Shown here piece after piece: positions 29,551 to 64,000 of a stretch of 64,000 nucleotides of DNA (position 1 is the stretch's first letter; the number at the start of each line of letters is the position of its first letter). The position numbers and the translations under genes are program-made. Below the pieces are notes generated by a model. That model was not told the origin of the DNA. It did no database searches and saw only the letters and a program-made list of their open reading frames with translations. Origin of the DNA: Atrina japonica (lineage: Eukaryota; Mollusca; Bivalvia; Pterioida; Pinnidae); assembly GCA_030159075.1 (NCBI GenBank), contig BROG01000535.1, positions 457,606 to 521,605 of the forward strand, given 5' to 3'.

Positions 29551-29807
29551 TTAAATACCGTACTGTACGGTATGTTAAGTAAAATCCAGATAACCTGGTT
29601 GGGTGGGGTCTCTTGAACCTTTCTTGACCATGGCAAGTTTAAATTTTAGATAAAAAATCTTAACAACATTAAATTTACACTGGCGTGAGTAATCATTCCT
29701 AATTGTAACTATATCTACGCATATCCAGTAAGGAATGAAACATTTTTTTTCTCATGGAGTTTGCAGTTCCACAATTTGATTTTTCATTGATCTAGAATAT
29801 CTTTTAT

Positions 29808-29880
29808 ATCCCTGCAGACCATAATAGACTGGTCTAAGACAATAAAACGGAGCAGACCATTTAGATACTTAGGTGAAAGA
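29808..29880 (-). mobile_element. Short palindromic element, family P1b
   Basis: atccctgcagaccataatag, actggtctaagacaataaaa and accatttagatacttaggtg correspond to the reverse of 38081-38174. Confidence 0.6.
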
Positions 29881-30515
29881 AATGATTATGGTGAAGACTG
29901 AGAATATACACATTTTTTATGTACATTAATTAACGCATTTTTCAAAACTTCTTTAATCACAATAATTTTATCTTTCATCTGGTCTATTGTGCATTTATTT
30001 ACAGATTTATTTATTTATTCATTAAAAACACTGTACAATGTGGGCACTGATAACCACCAGATCATCCTACATATATATCTTGATAATTTATAATTAAAGA
30101 AGGGATTGGTCATTTTATATATTTTTCGTTTGTTACTGGACATGCTGGAGGCATTGTTGCATACCTGGTCTGACCGTCATGTGCTTGGTATGCCTTGTGG
30201 TCATTCTTCAAATTATTGCTTGTATTTATGTTAGATTTGGAAACAGATATATTATCAAGATTTGGTATCTCTAAAATCACATCTGCTCATGTATTTACAT
30301 GTGAGAAAGCAAACTTTGCTCATTTACAGAAAATTTATCGAAATTTTATTTTTTATTTTTTTTTTTAATAAAATATTTCTATTAATTTTCATTACCATGG
30401 CATCTCAGATGCACATGGGTTTATTATTTTATTGTTGTTTTGCATTCCACCAATAATTTTTCACTTATACGGAGATGTCACCAGCTTTTGGTTAAGTGCC
30501 TCAAAATTTAACTTG

Positions 30516-30780
30516 AGCTATGGACTAATGCTAATGCATTGAGGGTTCTTTTACATGACAAGAACTGTATTTTTCACTTCATATGCAGAGTGCTTAGCAC
30601 AAAATTTAACTTCTCTGGACTAATGCTAATGCATTGAGGGTTCTTTTACATGAAAGAACTGTATTTTTCACTTCATATGCAGAGTGCTTGTCACACCAGC
30701 AGAGCCTGCTTGAGCTACAAATGGAACTGTCGCTGTATTTTTCATTCATATGCAGATGCTTAACAAGGAACTGTCGCTGC
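30516..30780 (+). repeat. Tandem repeat of about 97 bp, two full copies and one partial
   Basis: ctaatgctaatgcattgagg, ttcttttacatga and ttcacttcatatgcagagtgct occur at about 30523 and 30620. A third, decayed unit (ttcattcatatgcagatgct) lies near 30740. Confidence 0.85.
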
Positions 30781-30784
30781 CATA

Positions 30785-30875
30785 TATTACCCGCTATGAC
30801 CCGATGCAAGGAATTGATCTCAAGACCTCTCCCATGCCAGTCAAACACTGTAGCACTAGACCACTCTAAATGGTC
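30785..30875 (-). repeat. tRNA-like SINE head fragment
   Basis: On the minus strand gagtggtctagtgctacag (A-box-like) is followed by gtcttgagatcaattcc (B-box-like). It cannot be completed to a cloverleaf. Confidence 0.4.
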
Positions 30876-31136
30876 ATTGTACAGAGGTGAAAAAGAGCTA
30901 TGGTGCTTTGTGATTTCCCTAGATATGTTGTAAAATATTGAATTACATGCTTTGGGGGAGAAGGGGGTAAATGGGTAAAGTATAATATTTTTGTTTTGAA
31001 TTTGATGTACATGTAAGATAGTTTTGTTTAACTCACTGTGTACACATTCATGTAATGCACAAAAACACAACTGTACACAAAAATAAGATTTCGACCCAAC
31101 GTGCTACATAGGTGACAGTCTGTATAAAAAGTACCT

Positions 31137-31225
31137 TTAACTGATCAACCCCTGAAAAACGTTGGACTCTTCTGTAAATCAATGACTTAGACCGGTCCAA
31201 ATCTGTCTTTAGGGGTGAATGAGAT
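31137..31225 (-). mobile_element. Short palindromic element, family P1 (reverse)
   Basis: TTAACTGATCAACCCCTGAAA at left (21 bases from 31137), core gacttagaccggtccaaat, then tgtctttaggggtgaatgag at right. Confidence 0.7.
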
Positions 31226-32770
31226 TATGACTGATTTCTGTTTTATAACTTGGGGGTTGGAGGTGGAATAAGAATGAAAGGAAAGAGTAAAATTTCATTT
31301 CATTTGTGGTACATGTATGCCTGGTTTTAGTGCCAAGATATGAATTTAACAATGTGTATGTAGGAAAGTGATAAAATTTGTATTGTTCAAAATTAAGCTC
31401 TAGAAAATATGACAAGTTTTTATTTGTGCTACGCCCATTATATTTTTGTACTGATCAGACTTACTGTCCAGATCATTATCATAAATATTTTTCTTTTGGA
31501 ACAGTTTGATATGCATGCTAGGGAAAATAAAATATATCATTTAAAGTACATATATTTTGAAGTTATACAAATATCAATCTAATGTACAATTATGCTTACA
31601 CTTTCAATACAGTTCAACTGTATTCCTAATACATAGGGTTTTTTATTTTGTATATGTTTGTGTGTATGTTTTTGCAAGAAATCCATTAATCTGAAACTTG
31701 TTATAAACATGTACAGATAGATTTACTGGTATACTTTTTTTTTCATTGAATTTTTTTTTTTAATATATATATAATTCTAGAGTATTGCAGGTATTTGTAA
31801 AGTTTGGATAAGATAGTGTTAAATCAGGTGTGAGAAAATCGGACATTTAAAACGACTGCCTTTCCTCAGGTGTATTGTATGTTTACCTATCAGTCGGTAT
31901 AAGACTGTTAAACAATGAGTCATGAATCAGAATGGCACACACACACACGTTAAAGAATAGGTTTTCTATCCTTCACCTCGTATTTGCCTCTGATGGTCTT
32001 TAGGATCAGCCATCGATGGACAAATTTGACAGTCACTGGTTTTGGATTATGTACTACATTTCTTACGGCTAATTAGATATTCCACAGGTAATCTTACCTT
32101 GTTTTAGAAACTAAATATGTATATATACATAATTGAAAGTAGCATGATAATGATATTTGTATTTAATAGTTTGTGGGCGTAGTTTTGTGTTGTTTAAACA
32201 ACTTGTAAATATATTGAAATAACAGTTTCTTTACTCATATCCTGTAAGGAAATGCCTGTCCAGGTAACGAAAAAAAAGTCATATTAATAATCAGCTAGTG
32301 TGTAAATCCCGAAGTTTAACGTTTTATTGTCATCCTTAAATATTTATATGGCATTTAGAATGATTAAATTGACTTCTTGTTTAAAAAGCTATGACAAAAA
32401 TCTCTACCTATTTAAAATGCTAAATTTTGCTTAAAATTATCTCTTTGAACAGTATAGTTATTAATTTTGAAATTTCAGGTATTTGGGAAGTAAATTAACC
32501 AAAATTCACAGAGGCATGTGTGTACATACATTTGTAGTATTATGTTTGTACATGTACAAAAATGTATGTATGTATGTATTCAAGCATTTCAAAGACTTAA
32601 TTGTGTGTGGGTGGGTCAACAAGTGCTTTACTGAATTCTGTGTCAATAACACATATTTATAACATGCCATTTACATACTCTAACTGTTGACATTTTCAAG
32701 TTACTTGTGTTAGTATGAAGTTATCTAAGAGTACATTTTGTAGACTTTCCCATGATTGTGTTTTCCCAGC

Positions 32771-32935
32771 GAAACACCACCTGTCTTTTGAGAACCACTT
32801 TCATTCTGAAAACCACTCGGTAAATAATCTTTCAGGTTAAGCCTCATTTGAGAGACAACCTGTCTTGAGTCCCAAGTTTAGAGACCACATTTTAGTGACA
32901 GACAGGGTGCTCTCTCAAGACAGAATCCACTGTAC
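32771..32935. mobile_element. Palindromic element family P2 ('tcttgagag' subtype)
   Basis: gaaacaccacctgtcttttg at left, tctcaagacagaatccactg at right; internal gagagacaacctgtcttgag. Confidence 0.7.
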
Positions 32936-33295
32936 TGATTCAGTTTTGACTTTCTCATTTGTTGGACATGTGTATTATTATACACCTATAGTGAAAAAGG
33001 TGAAGACTACATGTACAGTGCATGATCTGTTTCAGATGTGCATTGATGTATATTTCACCAGTACAATGTAGATCTAATCTCAATTGTGTAATTGTAAATT
33101 GAGTACAAAAATGAAGTAGGCTAACAAGTACATAATATACGGTAAGTTCCTAAGTTCCGTAGCTTAAGAAGATCTATACTACAGTTATATTATACTTCCA
33201 TCATGAATCTTGTGCATATGTGCAATTACAAGTAGATTTATTATATTTTTGTCCTATTACTGTGCACATATATACATGTATGTATATATATATAT

Positions 33296-33475
33296 ATGGA
33301 ACCTCGCAACTAACTGACTGACTCTCTAAGTGGTGTGATTAATGAGGTGGTCTCTTAAGTGTAAGGTTCTGTACTGATTTACATGTAATATCAATGAAGA
33401 GACTAGAAATTCATGGTCTTAATTGTGAGGTGGTCTCCCCAAGTGAGGTGGTCTTTAGGCACGGTTCCACTGTAC
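33296..33475. mobile_element. Palindromic element family P2
   Basis: tatatggaacctcgcaacta at left, aggcacggttccactgtaca at right; internal gaggtggtctcttaagtg and gaggtggtctccccaagtg. A related left end follows at 33490 (acagtgaaaccttgctatta) and is interrupted by the P1 copy at 33546. Confidence 0.7.
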
Positions 33476-33545
33476 ATACATGTACATATACAGTGAAACC
33501 TTGCTATTAAAACCACCTAACTAACTGACAGACTAAAAACTGGTC

Positions 33546-33633
33546 TTAACTCACCCCTGAAAAAACAATGGACTCTGCTGTGAATCAATGACTTAGAACA
33601 ATACATATGTGTCTCTAGGAGTGAATGAGTTAA
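33546..33633 (-). mobile_element. Short palindromic element, family P1 (reverse)
   Basis: TTAACTCACCCCTGAAAAAA, core tgacttagaacaatacat, end ctaggagtgaatgagttaa. TTAA at both ends; inserted in a P2 half copy. Confidence 0.75.
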
Positions 33634-33705
33634 TCTTGTAACTTGGGGGTGAGCAAGTTGCCATTCAACAACTGAACAAGTCATTCTTGTCCTTCGCCAT
33701 ATCAT

Positions 33706-34690
33706 GGAGGACCTCCATGGCTGAGTGGTTAGACTATTAAGAGCATTGAACTTTGAACCATGACGTCTCTTACTTCTGGTCAGTGCAGGTTCGAGCCCCG
33801 CTGGAACCTAAGCTGATGTTTGTCTGAAAGTTTGCCAGTTTACTTGCGGAAGGTTTTTTTATATGCCCGTTCGTTCGTTCGTATGTCATTGTCAACATTT
33901 ACATGTAGATTGTCTGGAGCTTTTTAAGCAAAGTACTGAGCAGATTTTATTGAAACTTTATATAGTTGTTCCTTACAACAATTTCTTGAGACGACTTGAA
34001 TTTCAAGGTTGTGGTATGCAAATGTAGGCCGCATTACTATTTTTAGAAATTTAGCTTGTCTGGAGCTTTATAAAGCAAAGTACTGAATAGATTTTATTAA
34101 AACTCTAAATAGTTGTTCCTTGGAACAAGTTCTTGAGACCAATCGAATCTTGAGACAAATCAACATTTTAAACGTCATTATTTGTGAATGTAGGGTAACA
34201 TTGCTATTTTTTAGAAATCATATATCACTTTATGCGCTGTGTAGGACTTTGAATGCATTCATTTCATTATGTATCTCCATGTATACCTATATATTATATA
34301 ATGTTATAATCACATACTAATCTCAACACAACTAATATTCCTCTTTCGCACCCCAATAGTGCAATAGTGTAAACTGCTTCCTTCAAATGGACTCTGCATC
34401 GCTTTTCCTTGCGGGTGTATTATGTACCATTGGCAATACTCTTGTTCACTCTTCCTGGGTACATTGTAAACCGGGGCCCGTTTTATGAAAGGTCCTAAAT
34501 CCTAAGTCTTAGTCCTAATTGTCATGGGACTGACCAATCAACGATGCATTGCCATGGTAGTTAGGACAAAAAGTAAGGACTTAGGATCTTTCGTAAAACA
34601 GGCCCCAGGTTCTTTCCTCCATACCATTAAAAAATGTCCACCGCCATATAACTGAAAAATTGTTAAGTGTGGCGTAAAACAACATTCAAT
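33706..34690 (+). mobile_element. SINE family B split by a roughly 750-bp insertion
   Basis: The head (33706-33860) has ctgagtggttagac (A box), gtgcaggttcgagccccgct (B box), aacctaagctga and gtttacttgcggaagg. The 3' part (34607-34690) has ttctttcctccataccatta, ccgccatataactgaaaaat and gttaagtgtggcgtaaaac. Between them lie a gttcg repeat, a roughly 140-bp direct duplication (tgtctggagctttttaagca at 33911 and 34051) and the MITE at 34473. The split is inferred by comparison with the intact copy at 62558. Confidence 0.65.
34473..34606. mobile_element. MITE with GGGGCCCGTTTTATGAAAG / CTTTCGTAAAACAGGCCCC ends
   Basis: 134 bp. The arms also pair through ctaaatcctaagtcttagtc / aaagtaaggacttaggat, leaving a short centre of about 45 bp. 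Confidence 0.8.
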
Positions 34691-35335
34691 ATTTAAAAAA
34701 AAGACTTATTATGGAATATGATCAACTAGGTTTCAATGTCTGAAGAACACATTGATAAAAGCATCTTATTGACTTATGTATTCAAATAAAAGAATTGTAC
34801 CAGGTAAATCTCTTTATGCAAATAATCTGTTATCTTGTAATTGTCAAAATCATTTACAGTCAATTAGCCGTTTACCTACCACATTCAAAAAATTAGAACA
34901 AAACAATTGATTTCTGCTATGGTTTTCAGATTTTTTAGTTTTTTAAATACCCCAAATTTCAAAATTTTTTATCAGTAGATTTTCACAGACATGTAGACAC
35001 AAGAACACATGTACATATATATTTGTAAAACAAGTGTGATGGTTTTTTGTTTTTTAAATTCTCTGGGTGTAGGTAACATCTCCATATCATATATTCTCGG
35101 TTTGTTGTTCTTCTTTCAAGTTCACTGAAGTTTATCTCAAAATGAGAAAAGAATCATGGCTGGTTACTATGACTTGAAATGCTAAATTCAAAAAGCAATT
35201 GTGTAAATGTATGAATTAAAGTTTAAAATGTTTACGTTTGGTAAATCAATACTTTTCTGAAGATACCGTCCATACTGTTAGAGGCTGGAGTGAAGGTGAT
35301 GTACATACATTTGTGTATAATGTACAATGTACCAT

Positions 35336-35400
35336 GGTGATTATAATTGTTCAGGTAAGGTAGGTGTCATAGAGATGCATGTATTTTTGTACAGTATTGT
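35336..35400 (+). repeat. Isolated unit of the 35.7-37.4 kb minisatellite
   Basis: tgttcaggtaaggtaggtgt, catagagatgcatgta and ttgtacagtatt match one unit of the array, separated from it by the dispersed repeat at 35413. Confidence 0.75.
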
Positions 35401-35412
35401 CCAATTCACATA

Positions 35413-35665
35413 AGATGGCGGGGCAGAGTAACCTTTTGATTATCATACAGATGATTCTACTCACTTTTCAGTTATGACAAGCTGCACGGGAAAAACGTTT
35501 TATTCCTCACTGGATACTGGTAGACATCGTAACAAATAGGAACGATTACTCTAGCATGTGTAATTTCAATATTATTAAGCTTTATTATTAAATATTTAAA
35601 CTTGCAGAGGTCAGAAAAAGGGTTCACAAGACTCAGCCCCGCCAGGTTATATGGATTTTACTATA
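35413..35665 (+). repeat. Dispersed 250-bp repeat, copy 1
   Basis: Shares gagtaaccttttgattatca, ttatgacaagctgcacggga, tattcctcactggata, gggttcacaagact and atggattttactata with 40217-40470. It sits between the isolated unit and the main minisatellite. Confidence 0.8.
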
Positions 35666-37375
35666 TCAAGTCTAATGTTCAGGTAGGGTAGGTGGGTGTC
35701 ATAGAGATGTATATATTGTATGTACAGTACCAAGTCTAATGTTCAGGTAGGGTAGGTGGGTGTCATAGAGATGTATATATTGTATGTACAGTACCAAGTC
35801 TAATGTTCAGGTAGGGTAGGTGGGTGTCATAGAGATGTATATATTGTATGTACAGTACCAAGTCTAATGTTCAGGTAGCGTAGGTGGGTGTCATAGAGAT
35901 ATATATATTGTATGTACAGTACCAAGTCTAATGTTCAGGTAGAGAAGGTGGATGTCATAGAGATGTATATATTGTATGTACAGTACCAAGTCTAATGTTC
36001 AGGTAGAGAAGGTGGGTGTCATAGAGATATATATATTGTATGTACAGTATCAAATCTAATGTTCAGGTAAGGTGGGTATCATAGAGATGTATATATTGTA
36101 TGTACAATACCAAACCTAATGTTCAGGTAGGGTGGGTGTCATAAAGATGTACCAGTATATATTTTATGTACAATACCAAACCTAATGTTCAGGTAGGGTG
36201 GGTGTCATAAAGATGTACCAGTATATATTTTATGTACAATACCAAACCTAATGTTCAGGTAGGGTGGGTGGGTGTCATAAAGATGTACCAGTATATATTT
36301 TATGTACAATACCAAACCTAATGTTCAGGTAGGGTGGGTGTCATAAGGATGTACCGGTATATATTTTATGTACAATACCAAACCTAACATTCAGGTAGGG
36401 TGGCTGTCATAAAGATATATATATATTTTATGTACAGGTACAGTACCCGCAAATCTAATGTTCAGGTAGGGTGGGTATCATAGAGATGTATATATTTTAT
36501 GTACAGTATTAAATCTAATGTTCAGGTAGGGTGGGTATCATAGAGATGTATATATTTTATGTACAGTATTAAATCTAATGTTCAGGTAGGGTGGGTATCA
36601 TAGAGATGTATATATTTTATGTACAGTATTAAATCTAATTTTCAGGTAGGGTGGGTATCATAGAGATGTATATATTTTATGTACAGTATTAAATCTAATG
36701 TTCAGGTAGGGTGGGTATCATAGAGATGTATATATTTTATGTACAGTATTAAATCTAATGTTCAGGTAGGGTGGGTATCATAGAGATGTATATATTTTAT
36801 GTACAGTATTAAATCTAATTTTCAGGTAGGGTGTCATAAAGATGTACCAGTATATATTTTATGTACAATACCAAACCTAATGTTCAGGTAGGGTGGGTGG
36901 GTGTCATAGACATGTACATATTTTATGTACAGTACCAAGTGTAATGTTCAGGTAAGGTGGGTGTCATAGAGATGTATATATTTAATGTACAGTACCATAT
37001 CTAATGAGGTAAGGTTGGTGGGTGTCATAGAGATGTATATATTTAATGTACAGTACCAAATCTAATGAGGTAAGGTTGGTGGGTGTCATAGAGATGTATA
37101 TATTTAATGTACAGTACCATATTTAATGAGGTAAGGTGGGTTCTGTGTCATAGAGATGTACATGTATAATATCTTATGTACAGTGCCAAACTTATGTTCA
37201 GGTAGGGTGGGTGTCATAGGGATGTATATACCTGTACAGTATTTTACAATGTACATGTATGTACAGTATCAAATCTTATGTTCAGGTAGGGTGGGTGGGT
37301 GTCATAGAGATGTATATATTTTATGTACACTAACAGTACCAAAGCTTGTGTTTAGGTGCACAATGAAACATACAT
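35666..37375 (+). repeat. Minisatellite, about 27 units of 60-75 bp
   Basis: Unit: tctaatgttcaggtagggt, gggtgtcatagagatgtat, atattttatgtacagta-cca. Sub-blocks are homogenised: 64-bp units at 35.67-36.05, ataccaaacctaat units at 36.1-36.4 and identical 60-bp units at 36.46-36.82. Each unit carries TTCAGGTAGGG or TTCAGGTAAGG, which resembles a 5' splice-site consensus. Confidence 0.95.
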
Positions 37376-38080
37376 GTAGTATGATTTCAGATTTCCTTCA
37401 GTAGTTGTGACATCCAGTTTCAGTATTTTTAAGGTGATGGCCATTATCAAGCTGAACACCAGACATTACTGGTAATTTTATATCATTTTGCCCAAATAAA
37501 AAAAAAATACTGGTGGGATAGGATGATATAGCAAACAAGATGACACCAGAAGCATTCAAAATGGTGACCATTTTCAAATTTTAAAGATAAGTGTAAAAAC
37601 AATTTGATATTTAGGGGTAGGTAGTTTGATATGCCGAACAAGATTGAAAAAAAATATGGGGAAGCTAAAATTGCTATATCAGAGATTGTTCAAAGATTTA
37701 CTTTTCAGTAAGGCTGAAGTTTATAGTCAAGTGTTCAGTTCTCTTACGTAAGGTACATGTACATGTATTTAATGCAGCGGGACCCTAGGAGATGATTGCA
37801 ATCTCAGGAGGAGGTTACCAGATTTGTATTTTTGGTAACCTCCACATAACCTGAACGATCGCTCCCATGTTATTTTGTGGTCTGCTTTAGCTGACTATAA
37901 TAAAAAAAAAAATTATTTTGATTTATTTGTGGGCCAACAGGAGTTTGATTATGTTGATGGGGTTAGAAGATTTTTTATGCCACTGGCCCTATGAGCCACT
38001 TGGGAAAATGTTAAATTCAAGCCCTGTACTATTATTGAGAAATATCAGTATGATGCTGCTAGTGTCAGTATCTTCAGTTT

Positions 38081-38174
38081 TTAACCCTTTGACCCCCTAA
38101 GTATCTAAATGGTATGCTCTTTTCTATTGCCTTAGACCAGTCTATTCTGGTCTGTAGTGTCAGAAGGGTTGAAG
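38081..38174 (+). mobile_element. Short palindromic element, family P1b (best copy)
   Basis: ttaaccctttgaccccctaa at left, tgtcagaagggttgaag at right; internal gtatctaaatggtatgct and gccttagaccagtctatt. Confidence 0.7.
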
Positions 38175-38867
38175 ACTTCTTGTTATTAATGTTTACACTG
38201 CTAAAAATGGGCTAAAATGACCTTGAAAAGTTTCAGAAGCTGAAAATTGTCAAATTGGGTCAGAATAAGTTACATGTATGCGGCAGTCAAATGTAATTCA
38301 AAGAGTAAAATTTAAATGCCAATGTAATTTGTGATTGAGGCAGAATCCTGGCATGAATAAAAAAGATGAAAACATTTCATCAGTTTGGCAGAGATTCAAC
38401 ATAGTTAGAATAATTTGCATCTGTAATAGATTGTGAAATTGACATATCTGAACAATAGAGTACAATGTTTTTAGTACGTGCATTAACCAAATGTTACATA
38501 CATAAACGTGTACTGTACAAAATAGCAGGTATTAATACCATTTTTAGCATACCTGTAAATATCTAAAGGTAAAAACTACATGTAGTCAGGAACACTTCAG
38601 GTAAGTAAATATAGCTGATAGTTTTTGTCCATAAAGTACAGAGGACATTTTGCATTGTTGTTTGGATTTATAAACAGTGATTGGCATGTCACGTCCATGG
38701 TGACACTTACTCACGAGGAGCTAAACTGCAGTATATTGGAGTCCTAATACAATATGTCTGACCTGTAAAGCACTGAGGGCTTGAAACTAACTTTCGCCCT
38801 CAAGATCTAAAGTACGAAGCATTGTGATAAAGAATACATTTTGTACTTACGTGAACCACACCATATA

Positions 38868-39260
38868 ACTTTAAATCCACCCCCACAACACAACAACACA
38901 TACGGTACACAATATGTATCTCATATTGCCATTGTCACATGCATGCATATAGTTAAAAGTGAACGTGACATTAGTATTAAACATATTATTTATATACATA
39001 TATGTATCATGCCACACCCCTACCCCCACCTGAAACAGACACACACACTATGTCACATTGCAGTTTTTCACGTGTATACATAATGTACATACATGTATAT
39101 AGTTAAAAGTGAACATGACATTTAAGTATAAATCATTCTATGTTTATATACATGAACAGTACATGTACCTCACCTTGTCACCCCACCCTGAAACACGCAC
39201 ATACATTGTACTGTGTCACATTGCCACTGTGGGATGTGTACATAAACTTAAAAATGACCA
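38868..39260 (+). repeat. Three diverged units of about 130-150 bp
   Basis: Each has ccacccc(ca), cacacac/acacgcac, (t)gtcacattgcc/ag, gtatataca, atagttaaaagtgaac(g/a)tgacat and agtataaa. Starts are near 38876, 39015 and 39178. Confidence 0.7.
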
Positions 39261-40216
39261 TGGAATTAGTATTGATCATGCGTAATTCAATAACCATTAT
39301 ACATTTACCTATAAATTTCCCTATATATATATTTTTTTTTTTAATTTATTTGATAAATTAAAGTTTGATCTCCATCAAGATTGAACTTACAGTAAAATGT
39401 TATCAATATTCTGTTTTTACCATACAAACATTTTGATAAAGCAGCAGTCATTAGTTTGTTTACATCTTATACAATGCATCTCATTGTATGTAGCGATATA
39501 TATATTGATGAGTGTCATAAATGGATAATTTACGTTTCATTTCTTACTAGACCTTGACAGAGTGTAGAATGTACATACTACAGACAGGGAAGTTGATATT
39601 AAACAGTAATTGTTGGCGATTAACGAAACCCAATCACCGTACTGGCTTCAATTGTTGTACTTAACATATATATAATACTTTACCTACATATTGTACACAG
39701 GTTTATAGATGTTTTGAAACACTTTAACGAACATCTAAAAGCCTGTTTAAATTTTTTAAATTACGATTTTTATGTGTCAATTTACAGGTAAATAAAGTAT
39801 CAGACACTCGTAAAATAATATTAAATCCAGGTGAAAAAAAGTTATAAAAAGGTACAGGTAAATTTTTGTTGTGAAAGCATTCTGTTTGTCTCTTCACTAA
39901 TGAACAGTCCTGGGTCTGTAATTTAGTCAAGGTATACATCTCATAATATCTGTTACAGCTGAAATATTAACAGATTATTTGATTAAAATGAGTGATTTCA
40001 CTAGTTTGAAGGAAATCTTAGTGGTTTTGATATACCGATATATACATGTAATGGGTATATATCATTGGTAGTTAGAAAAGATGGATGGGTAATACAACGT
40101 ACGTAAGACAATCGTATAAACAGAAGTGAACGCTTTGGTATAACAGCACGGAGAGAAGAAGATGAGAGATACGAGTGCATAAAACAGCACGGGAACAATA
40201 GTCCAATGCACATGAG

Positions 40217-40470
40217 TTGACAGGGCGGAGTAACCTTTTGATTATCATACGGATAAGTCTACACATTTTGTTTTGGTTATGACAAGCTTCATGAGAAAAA
40301 TTTGTTTATTCCTCACTGGATAAACATCGGTATGATGACAAGTAGAAATGATTACACTCGCCATTGTAATTGTAGTGTTCGGCTTTATTACCTAAACTGT
40401 AAACTCGTCCAGGTCAAGAATGGGTTCGTGAGACTCTACCCTGTCGGGTTAAAATGGATTTTACAATACA
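40217..40470 (+). repeat. Dispersed 250-bp repeat, copy 2, upstream of CAPN15
   Basis: Partner of 35413-35665 (cggagtaaccttttgattat, ggttatgacaagcttcatga, ggttcgtgagactctaccct). It ends about 320 bp before the presumed 5' end of the CAPN15 coding exon. Confidence 0.8.
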
Positions 40471-40783
40471 AACAGGAAAGTGAGCATCATTTTTTGGTAA
40501 AAAAAACGGCACTGGTATAATTAGGAAAAGGCTGCAGAGGAATTAGGAAAGGTGTGAGAAAACTAACGTGAAGCAGCTAGCTATAGCCTCAAGAACAGTT
40601 TTCCATTGACTTCCCTGATGCCACTCGGACAATGTTTGAAGACTAATGAATCTGTTTTATCACCCAATATTGCAAAATTAATTATCAAACTGCAGAACTA
40701 AATGAAAGGAAGCTGGCATGTTTATGTTTTAAAAACAATACATACATGTACACATACTTCATTTTTCTATATTATGTATTTTC

Positions 40784-40785
40784 AG
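40784..40785 (+). other. Probable splice acceptor of the first coding exon (5'UTR intron)
   Basis: The pyrimidine-rich ttcatttttctatattatgt and then ttttcag end 91 bases before the CAPN15 ATG. This suggests the coding exon starts at 40786 and that the gene has at least one untranslated upstream exon somewhere to the left. No upstream exon can be identified from sequence alone. Confidence 0.5.
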
Positions 40786-40868
40786 ATGGACAATACATGA
40801 ACAAGAAAGTTTTTAATCAGATGGTAGCCTGGCCTGCTTTTGTAGGATATATGCATACTGAGATATAG
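40786..40868 (+). promoter_or_regulatory. Two short upstream ORFs in CAPN15 leader
   Basis: If the exon starts at 40786, the leader contains a four-codon uORF (40786-40800) and a 15-codon uORF (40821-40868) ending 8 bases before the CAPN15 ATG. Both would be met first by a scanning ribosome and could damp translation. Their relevance depends on the unverified acceptor at 40785. Confidence 0.4.
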
Positions 40869-40876
40869 AGTCTGAT

Positions 40877-63789
<22,913 letters not shown>

Positions 63790-64000
63790 GTAAGTTAGTT
63801 ACCTTTTATTATTCTTAATCAAACTATTTTTTCTCTTGATAAGTACTGTTTTATGAATGAAATTTTTGAATGAATCTCTGTTTTTTTATATTTTGACAAT
63901 TTGATGGGAAAGAAAAAAATATGTTGTTCTGTGTAAATGCTTACATTAAGTGATTTTAAAACATTTCCATCACTGTGTCTTTCTTGTTATCTTCATACAG
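63790..64000 (+). other. CAPN15 intron 10, complete within the window edge
   Basis: GTAAGT at 63790; the window ends tctttcttgttatcttcatacag, a strong pyrimidine tract and acceptor AG at 63999-64000. Exon 11 is predicted to start at the next base, in phase 0. Confidence 0.75.

Overview
The window is animal nuclear DNA: AT-rich, intron-rich and densely packed with repeats. The gene content (a small-optic-lobes type calpain and a GAB-type docking protein), tRNA-derived SINEs ending in AAAC repeats, very many short inverted-repeat elements and a strong excess of the palindrome TACATGTA suggest a lophotrochozoan, most likely a bivalve mollusc. The species assignment is inference.

Two protein-coding genes can be supported. 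(1) On the plus strand, ten coding exons between 40877 and 63789 encode the first 1171 residues of a calpain-15 (CAPN15/SOLH/small optic lobes) orthologue. One 2.1 kb exon carries seven RanBP2-type zinc fingers, and nine short exons carry the calpain protease core (inferred triad C770, H933, N953) and the following beta-sandwich domain. All ten exons join in frame at canonical GT/AG sites. The last two bases of the window are a splice acceptor AG, so the C-terminal SOL-homology region lies outside. (2) On the minus strand, a 33-codon first exon at 16897-16995 encodes the start of a GAB-like PH domain. The rest of that gene should lie to the left, within or beyond 1-16890, and I could not find it. 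The two genes point away from each other.

Layout. 1-16890: presumed first intron of the GAB-like gene, holding palindromic elements (several families), a 0.76 kb duplicated segment, SINE fragments and one complete SINE with target-site duplications. 17.0-40.8 kb: intergenic or 5' untranslated, with a foldback element (17.5 kb), degenerate tandem repeats (18 and 22.5 kb), a 4086-base G tract (23420-27505) lying inside a SINE, and a minisatellite of about 27 units (35.7-37.4 kb). 40.9-64 kb: calpain-15. Its introns are loaded with tandem arrays (39, 28, 31, 34 and 16 bp units), TA and TC microsatellites, second-family SINEs, palindromic elements and a 142-bp hairpin.

No RNA gene, CRISPR array, complete transposase or reverse transcriptase was recognised. 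Nothing here looks like a new multi-gene system. The observations most worth checking are the G tract embedded in a SINE, the GAB exon hidden behind a misleading reading frame, the seven-finger calpain-15, the extreme TACATGTA excess, and the families of palindromic elements that share ends or cores.
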